Made by a program: the position numbers and the translations under genes
Assembly (NCBI RefSeq): GCF_008704655.1
Contig: NZ_CP023688.1
Coordinates: forward strand, 1,240,001 to 1,304,000
DNA: 64,000 nucleotides
Source: Streptomyces rimosus
Lineage (GTDB): Bacteria; Actinomycetota; Actinomycetes; Streptomycetales; Streptomycetaceae
Direction of reading: 5' to 3'
In this document: one piece after another, positions 60,558-64,000 of the stretch
Position numbering within the stretch: position 1 is the first letter of the stretch
Layout: every line of letters begins with the position of its first letter
The notes under the pieces: generated by a model
What the model was told of the DNA's origin: nothing
Seen by the model: the letters and a program-made list of their open reading frames with translations, nothing else
The model's database searches: none

Positions 60558-61349
60558 TTACGGCTGCTGGAAGCCCGCGTCGCGCAGGATCTTCTGCGCC
60601 TCGGCACCGCCGAGCCACTTCACGAACGCGTCCGCCTCCTTGGTGTGCTGGGAGACCTTGAGCGTGGCGGCCGGGTATTCGGCGATCGCGTTCTGCTCGT
60701 CCGGGATCTGTACGGCGTCCACCTTGTCCGGCGCGGTCATCGCGTCGGTGGCGTAGACGATGCCGGCGTCCGCCTCGCCCAGCTCGACCTTGCTCAGGAC
60801 GCCGCGTACGTCCTGTTCCTGGGAGACCGGCTGGACCGTGATGTGCTGCCGGTCCAGGACCTTCTTGCTGTAGCGGCCGACGGGCACCGCCGGCGCGGCG
60901 AGCACGACCTTGAGCTTCTTGGCGGTGGCCAGGTCGGCCAGCCCCTTGACGTGCTTGGGGTTGCCCTCGGCGGTGGCGATCACCAGCCGGTTCTTGGCGA
61001 TGATCTGCGGCTCGGCGGTCTTGCCCTTCAGGCCGTCCATGGTCCGGGTGTCGGCCGTGACCAGGGCGTCGGCCGGGAAGTCCTGGTTGACCTGGGCGGC
61101 GAGCTGCTGCGAGCCGGCGAAGGAGAACTTCACCGTGGTGTCGGGGTGTTCCTTGTGGTACGCGTCGGCGGCCTTGGCGAACACGTCGGTCAGGGAGGCG
61201 GCGGCGAGCACCTTGAGCGTGGTCTTGCCGCCGTCCGCCGCGGACGAGTCGTCACCGCCCCCGCAGGCGGCGGTGAGCGGGGCGAGTACGGCGACGGTCA
61301 GGGCGGCGGCGAGGGCACGGCGCCGGGTGACGCCGAGGGTGCGGGACAT
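60558..61349 (-). CDS. modA: Molybdate-binding lipoprotein ModA
   Basis: A 263-residue extracytoplasmic binding protein. A lipoprotein signal ends at LTAAC (Cys29). LKVLAAASLTDVFAKAADAY is the ModA start, with Ser residues that ligate the oxyanion; KFSFAGSQQLAAQV and ADALVTADTRTMD follow, and IVYATDAMTA near 210 is also diagnostic. It captures molybdate or tungstate and hands it to the ModBC fusion encoded just downstream. The ATG at 61349 has AAGGAG nine bases upstream. Confidence 0.95.
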   Translation of the reverse strand: MSRTLGVTRRRALAAALTVAVLAPLTAACGGGDDSSAADGGKTTLKVLAAASLTDVFAKAADAYHKEHPDTTVKFSFAGSQQLAAQVNQDFPADALVTADTRTMDGLKGKTAEPQIIAKNRLVIATAEGNPKHVKGLADLATAKKLKVVLAAPAVPVGRYSKKVLDRQHITVQPVSQEQDVRGVLSKVELGEADAGIVYATDAMTAPDKVDAVQIPDEQNAIAEYPAATLKVSQHTKEADAFVKWLGGAEAQKILRDAGFQQP

Positions 61350-61401
61350 CGGAATCGACTCCTTGGGGACGCGGGGCGGTGACGCGGGGCCGCGGCGGGC
61401 G

Positions 61402-61797
61402 TCAGACGCGGTCGATATGGACATTGGTCGATTTCACGCGGGCGGTGGCGCGCATGCCGACCTCCAGTCCGAGTTCCTCCACCGCTTCCCGTGTCAGGAG
61501 GGAGACCAGCCGGTGCGGGCCGGCCTGGATCTCCACCTGCGCCGCGACGTCGCCCAGCTTGATCGCCGTGACGATGCCGGGGAAGGCGTTGCGGACCGAG
61601 GTGTGGGAGGTGTCGTCCTCCGAGGCGCCGTTCTTGGCGAGTTCGGTGGAGAACGCGGCCAGATCGCGGCCGTCGATCAGCCGGCGGCCGGTTTCGTCCC
61701 GGTGGGTGGGGACCCGGCCGGCGTCGGCCCAGCGGCGGGCCGTGTCGGGGCTGACGCCGAGCAGGCGTGCGGCCTGGCCGATCGTGTAGGACTGCAT
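61402..61797 (-). CDS. HTH-TOBE molybdate-responsive regulator
   Basis: A 131-residue protein. The N-terminal MerR/excisionase-type HTH (SYTIGQAARLLGVSPDTARRWADAGRVPTHRDE) is joined to a C-terminal TOBE/Mop domain (RNAFPGIVTAIKLGDVAAQVEIQAGPHRLVSLLTREAVEELGLEVGM...KSTNVHI). Mop domains bind molybdate, so this is probably the sensor that controls the transporter genes downstream. It is the first gene of the modA-modBC set, 52 bases upstream of modA. ATG 61797 is used; GTG 61806 is an alternative. Confidence 0.9.
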   Translation of the reverse strand: MQSYTIGQAARLLGVSPDTARRWADAGRVPTHRDETGRRLIDGRDLAAFSTELAKNGASEDDTSHTSVRNAFPGIVTAIKLGDVAAQVEIQAGPHRLVSLLTREAVEELGLEVGMRATARVKSTNVHIDRV

Positions 61798-61825
61798 GTG
61801 CGGCACCGTATGGCAGAAGCTCTCT

Positions 61826-61863
61826 CATCTGCAATTTCTGCGTGGGAATGCACCTGGCAGATG
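61826..61863. promoter_or_regulatory. Inverted repeat upstream of molybdate regulator
   Basis: CATCTGC (61826-61832) and GCAGATG (61857-61863) are exact inverted repeats 24 bases apart, about 30-65 bases upstream of the regulator start. The widely spaced arms fit two facing half-sites, a candidate molybdate-responsive operator. This is inferred from position only. Confidence 0.35.
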
Positions 61864-62053
61864 CGAGCCGGGCTGGAGGATGCGCCAAGTACGGGCGCGG
61901 GGCGCCGAAGGGGCCCCGGGGTGGGCCGGGTCCGTGGCGCGGGGGCGCGGACCGGACAGACCAGGGGGCGGAGCATCGGACGTGTGGGCGAAGCCGTACT
62001 CTTTTGGGAGGGATTTGGGAGGGCATGGCGTAACACGGAGGGAGCGCGACCCG

Positions 62054-62974
62054 ATGAGTACTCCTACTTCTTCAGCCCGCTCGGCGGTACGCAGCCGGTC
62101 GATCATGAGGAGACTACGGCCGGAGGCGCCGCGCGACGTCGTGCCGCCGGCGCACGAGCGCCCCGTCCTGCACACGGTCCCGCATCCCTCCCCGGACCGC
62201 CCCCTTCCGCTGCGGCTCGCCGATCTCGCCGTCGCCGCCTGCACCGCGCAGACGGTGCTCGCTCCCAAGCCGGACCCGCTCGCGCTGCACGCCGCCGAGC
62301 TCCTGCACGCCCCCTTCGCCTCCATGGCCGAGGCCGCCATGGGCCGGCCGCTGGACCGGCGGCTGCGGGAACAGCTCGGACGGCTGGGCCGGGCGGGCGA
62401 GCAGCGCGCGCTCCAGGCGGGCCCGGGCGCGCCCGGCAAGCGCGGAGCGCTGTGGTCCGTTGGCCTGCTGGTGGCGGGCGCCGCCGCCACGAACTGCCGC
62501 TCGGACGTGGAAACCTGCGAGGCGGCGGCCACCCTGGCGCGCCTGCCGGACGGCGGCGCCCCCGCCGCCAGCCGGTCCCCGGGCGGCCGTGCCCGGCAGT
62601 ACTACGGCGTTCCCGGCGCCGTCGGCCAGGCCCGCTCCGGCTTCCCGAACGTCCTGGGCGTGGCCCTGCCCGCGCTGCGCCAGTCCCGCGCGGCGGGCGC
62701 CTCCGAAGTGACAGCCCGTATGGACGCGCTGCTGGCGCTGCTGTCCACCCTCGACGACACGACCCTGCTGCAACGGGGCGGTTCGCAGGGTCTGCTGTCG
62801 GTGCAGATGGACGCGCGCGACGTCCTGTCGTCGGGCGGTTTCGGCACCCCGCGCGGACGCAAGGCTTTCGTCCGGCTGGACTCGCGGATGACCCGCAACG
62901 GGCTCACGGCCGGGGGCAGCGCGGCGCTGCTGTCGGCGACCCTGTTCCTGGACTTCCTGTTCGAGGGCCGCTGA
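62054..62974 (+). CDS. MdcB/CitG-like triphosphoribosyl-dephospho-CoA synthase
   Basis: A 306-residue protein resembling MdcB/CitG, which make the 2'-(5''-triphosphoribosyl)-3'-dephospho-CoA cofactor of malonate decarboxylase or citrate lyase. Matching segments are GRAGEQRAL, GAPGKRGALWSVGLLVAGAA (G-x-x-x-H/K-RGA in the family), GQARSGFPNVLGVALPAL, LDDTTLLQRGG (usual LDDTNLLHRGG) and LTAGGSAALLSATLFLDFL. The ATG at 62054 follows GGAGGGAG. No malonate decarboxylase or citrate lyase genes lie in the window. The role is therefore inferred from family only, and the active-site changes deserve caution. Confidence 0.75.
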   Translation: MSTPTSSARSAVRSRSIMRRLRPEAPRDVVPPAHERPVLHTVPHPSPDRPLPLRLADLAVAACTAQTVLAPKPDPLALHAAELLHAPFASMAEAAMGRPLDRRLREQLGRLGRAGEQRALQAGPGAPGKRGALWSVGLLVAGAAATNCRSDVETCEAAATLARLPDGGAPAASRSPGGRARQYYGVPGAVGQARSGFPNVLGVALPALRQSRAAGASEVTARMDALLALLSTLDDTTLLQRGGSQGLLSVQMDARDVLSSGGFGTPRGRKAFVRLDSRMTRNGLTAGGSAALLSATLFLDFLFEGR

Positions 62975-62990
62975 GCGCCCGCGTACGGGC

Positions 62991-63764
62991 TCAGGCCGCG
63001 CTGCCGGGCGTGACGTACTGCCGCAGCAGATCGCGCAGCTCCGCCTCGAAGGCGTCGTAACGGCTGCGCAGCTCGGCGCCCGGCCACCCGGCGGGCAGCA
63101 GGGCGTCCGGCAGCAGCGGGTCGGCCAGGAGGTGGCGCAGTACGGCGGCGGAGACGGTGAAGCGTCCGGCCGGTGACGTGGCGTCGGACAGCGCCGCCAG
63201 CAGGGCGCGCGCCCGCGCCGCCCAGCCGTCCAGGTCCCACAGGCCGCGTACCAGCTCCGCCGGGTCGCCGTCCGGAGCGCCGGTGAGCCAGGTGCACTGC
63301 CGGGCGGCCACGGCCGGTCGGGTGCGCTCCAGGTTGGCCGGGCGCAGCCAGGTCCCTTCGCGCAGTTCGGCGAGCCGCAGTTCGGCCATGGCCTGGCGCA
63401 GCGCGGTCCGCTCCGCCGCGGGGCGTGCTTCGGCCGTGACCACGGCGATCTCCCAGGCACCGTCCCAGCGCCGGGTGCGCGGCGCACGGCTCTCGTCCTG
63501 CCGCGCCTGACGCTCCAGCAGCCGCGCGGTGAGTCCGTACGTCCCCTCCCCCAGTTGAAGGTCGCCCGCGGCCACCATCCGGGACAGCGCGACACGAACG
63601 GTTCCCTCGGCAACGCCGAACAGCTCACCGACCCGCACCAGGGCACGCGCCGGAAGGCGGGGCGGATGGTGGCCGAGGAGAGTGCTGAGCACGATGGAGC
63701 GGGCGGTGAGCGGCCGCAGGCCGAGACGCTCCGCGGCGTCGCGTACGGGGGTGTCGTGGTCCAT
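62991..63764 (-). CDS. PaaX-family transcriptional regulator
   Basis: A 257-residue PaaX-like repressor. The N-terminal winged helix (LTARSIVLSTLLGHHPPRLPARALVRVGELFGVAEGTVRVALSRMVAAGDL) and the central and C-terminal domains (WEIAVVTAEARPAAERTALRQAM, LREGTWLRPANL) match PaaX, the phenylacetyl-CoA-responsive repressor of phenylacetate catabolism. No paa genes are nearby, so its target is unknown. It is convergent with the MdcB-like gene, 16 bases away. ATG 63764. Confidence 0.9.
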   Translation of the reverse strand: MDHDTPVRDAAERLGLRPLTARSIVLSTLLGHHPPRLPARALVRVGELFGVAEGTVRVALSRMVAAGDLQLGEGTYGLTARLLERQARQDESRAPRTRRWDGAWEIAVVTAEARPAAERTALRQAMAELRLAELREGTWLRPANLERTRPAVAARQCTWLTGAPDGDPAELVRGLWDLDGWAARARALLAALSDATSPAGRFTVSAAVLRHLLADPLLPDALLPAGWPGAELRSRYDAFEAELRDLLRQYVTPGSAA

Positions 63765-63813
63765 CGGGCGAAATCCTAGGAGGTGCCCCGCGAGCCGGTG
63801 CGGGCCGCCTGCC

Positions 63814-64000
63814 TCACCGGGCCGCGTCGCCGCGTACCGCCCCGTCCAGGGCCCCGGCGCGCTCCTCCTTCGCCGTCTTCTCCCGGTTGTCCACTTCCCA
63901 CCCCAGGAAGGAGAACAGCACGATCAGGATGCCGCCGCAGACGATCGCGCAGTCGGCGAGGTTCATGATGCTGAAGCCGCGTATGTGGAGGAAGTCGACC
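63814..64000 (-). CDS. lspA: Lipoprotein signal peptidase, C-terminal part
   Basis: The last 62 codons of LspA; the N-terminus lies beyond the window. [28 protein letters not shown] contains the family's second catalytic Asp (NLAD) and the final transmembrane helix, followed by a charged tail. LspA is the membrane aspartyl protease that cleaves the signal peptide of prolipoproteins such as the ModA and CapA-like proteins in this window. The stop is at 63814-63816. Confidence 0.92.
   Translation of the reverse strand, partial: VDFLHIRGFSIMNLADCAIVCGGILIVLFSFLGWEVDNREKTAKEERAGALDGAVRGDAAR

Noticed and set aside
1..64000. tRNA genes, rRNA genes or CRISPR arrays
   Set aside because: No cloverleaf, rRNA segment or regularly spaced short repeats were recognised; a tRNA scan would confirm.

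Overview
The window is high-GC actinobacterial DNA. Codon third positions are almost all G or C, start codons are often GTG, ribosome binding sites are GGAGG-like, and the protein families (EF-hand CabD type, Rpf/LysM, dodecin, nSTAND-WD40, auxiliary TrpRS) point to Streptomyces. No tRNA, rRNA, CRISPR array, prophage or intact insertion sequence was seen. Both ends cut genes: a cupin protein at the left and lspA at the right.

Layout. 1-4.4 kb: cupin protein, GlgX-type debranching enzyme, and small hypothetical genes. 4.4-9.7 kb: FAD monooxygenase, a self-sufficient CYP102-type P450/reductase fusion, and a divergent PAS-LuxR regulator with a perfect palindrome in the shared promoter. 10.3-13.7 kb: a 952-residue protein joining a catalase-like domain to a cyclooxygenase-like haem peroxidase, then a Usp. 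13.9-19.7 kb: a tightly coupled six-gene operon (NodS-type methyltransferase, GH3 hexosaminidase, DUF1796, PIG-L deacetylase, ABC-2 exporter pair). 19.8-25.8 kb: dodecin, APC permease, SLT protein, EF-hand protein, class II UvrA. 25.9-28.6 kb: a complete P450-ferredoxin-reductase operon. 28.8-32.8 kb: an HTH-nSTAND-WD40 protein whose 3' end is followed by two diverged 185-bp copies of its own tail.

32.9-34.2 kb: an auxiliary tryptophanyl-tRNA synthetase behind a leader peptide with tandem Trp codons and a classical attenuator. 34.3-39.8 kb: TetR, CapA-like lipoprotein, APH(6)-like kinase with a decayed copy of its tail, and an Mrr nuclease-TerD fusion. 40-44.4 kb: MarR/aldehyde dehydrogenase with a palindromic operator, then a TIM/RpiB/zinc-dehydrogenase operon that fits tetritol or tetrulose catabolism. 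44.6-51.4 kb: DUF3291, epimerase/LysR pair, acyl-CoA dehydrogenase and acyl-CoA synthetase, DinB-like protein, a small basic protein.

51.7-57.8 kb: Fpg/Nei glycosylase, LMF1-like membrane protein overlapping a convergent TPR gene, acyltransferase, Rpf/LysM protein. 58.3-61.8 kb: molybdate uptake (fused ModB-ModC, ModA, and an HTH-TOBE molybdate-responsive regulator). 62-64 kb: a MdcB/CitG-like triphosphoribosyl-dephospho-CoA synthase homologue, a PaaX regulator, and the end of lspA.

The most unusual items are the catalase/cyclooxygenase-like fusion, the six-gene Nod-factor-like operon, the 185-bp tail repeats, the trpS attenuator and the Mrr-TerD fusion. All assignments come from reading motifs and gene order; no database search was possible.
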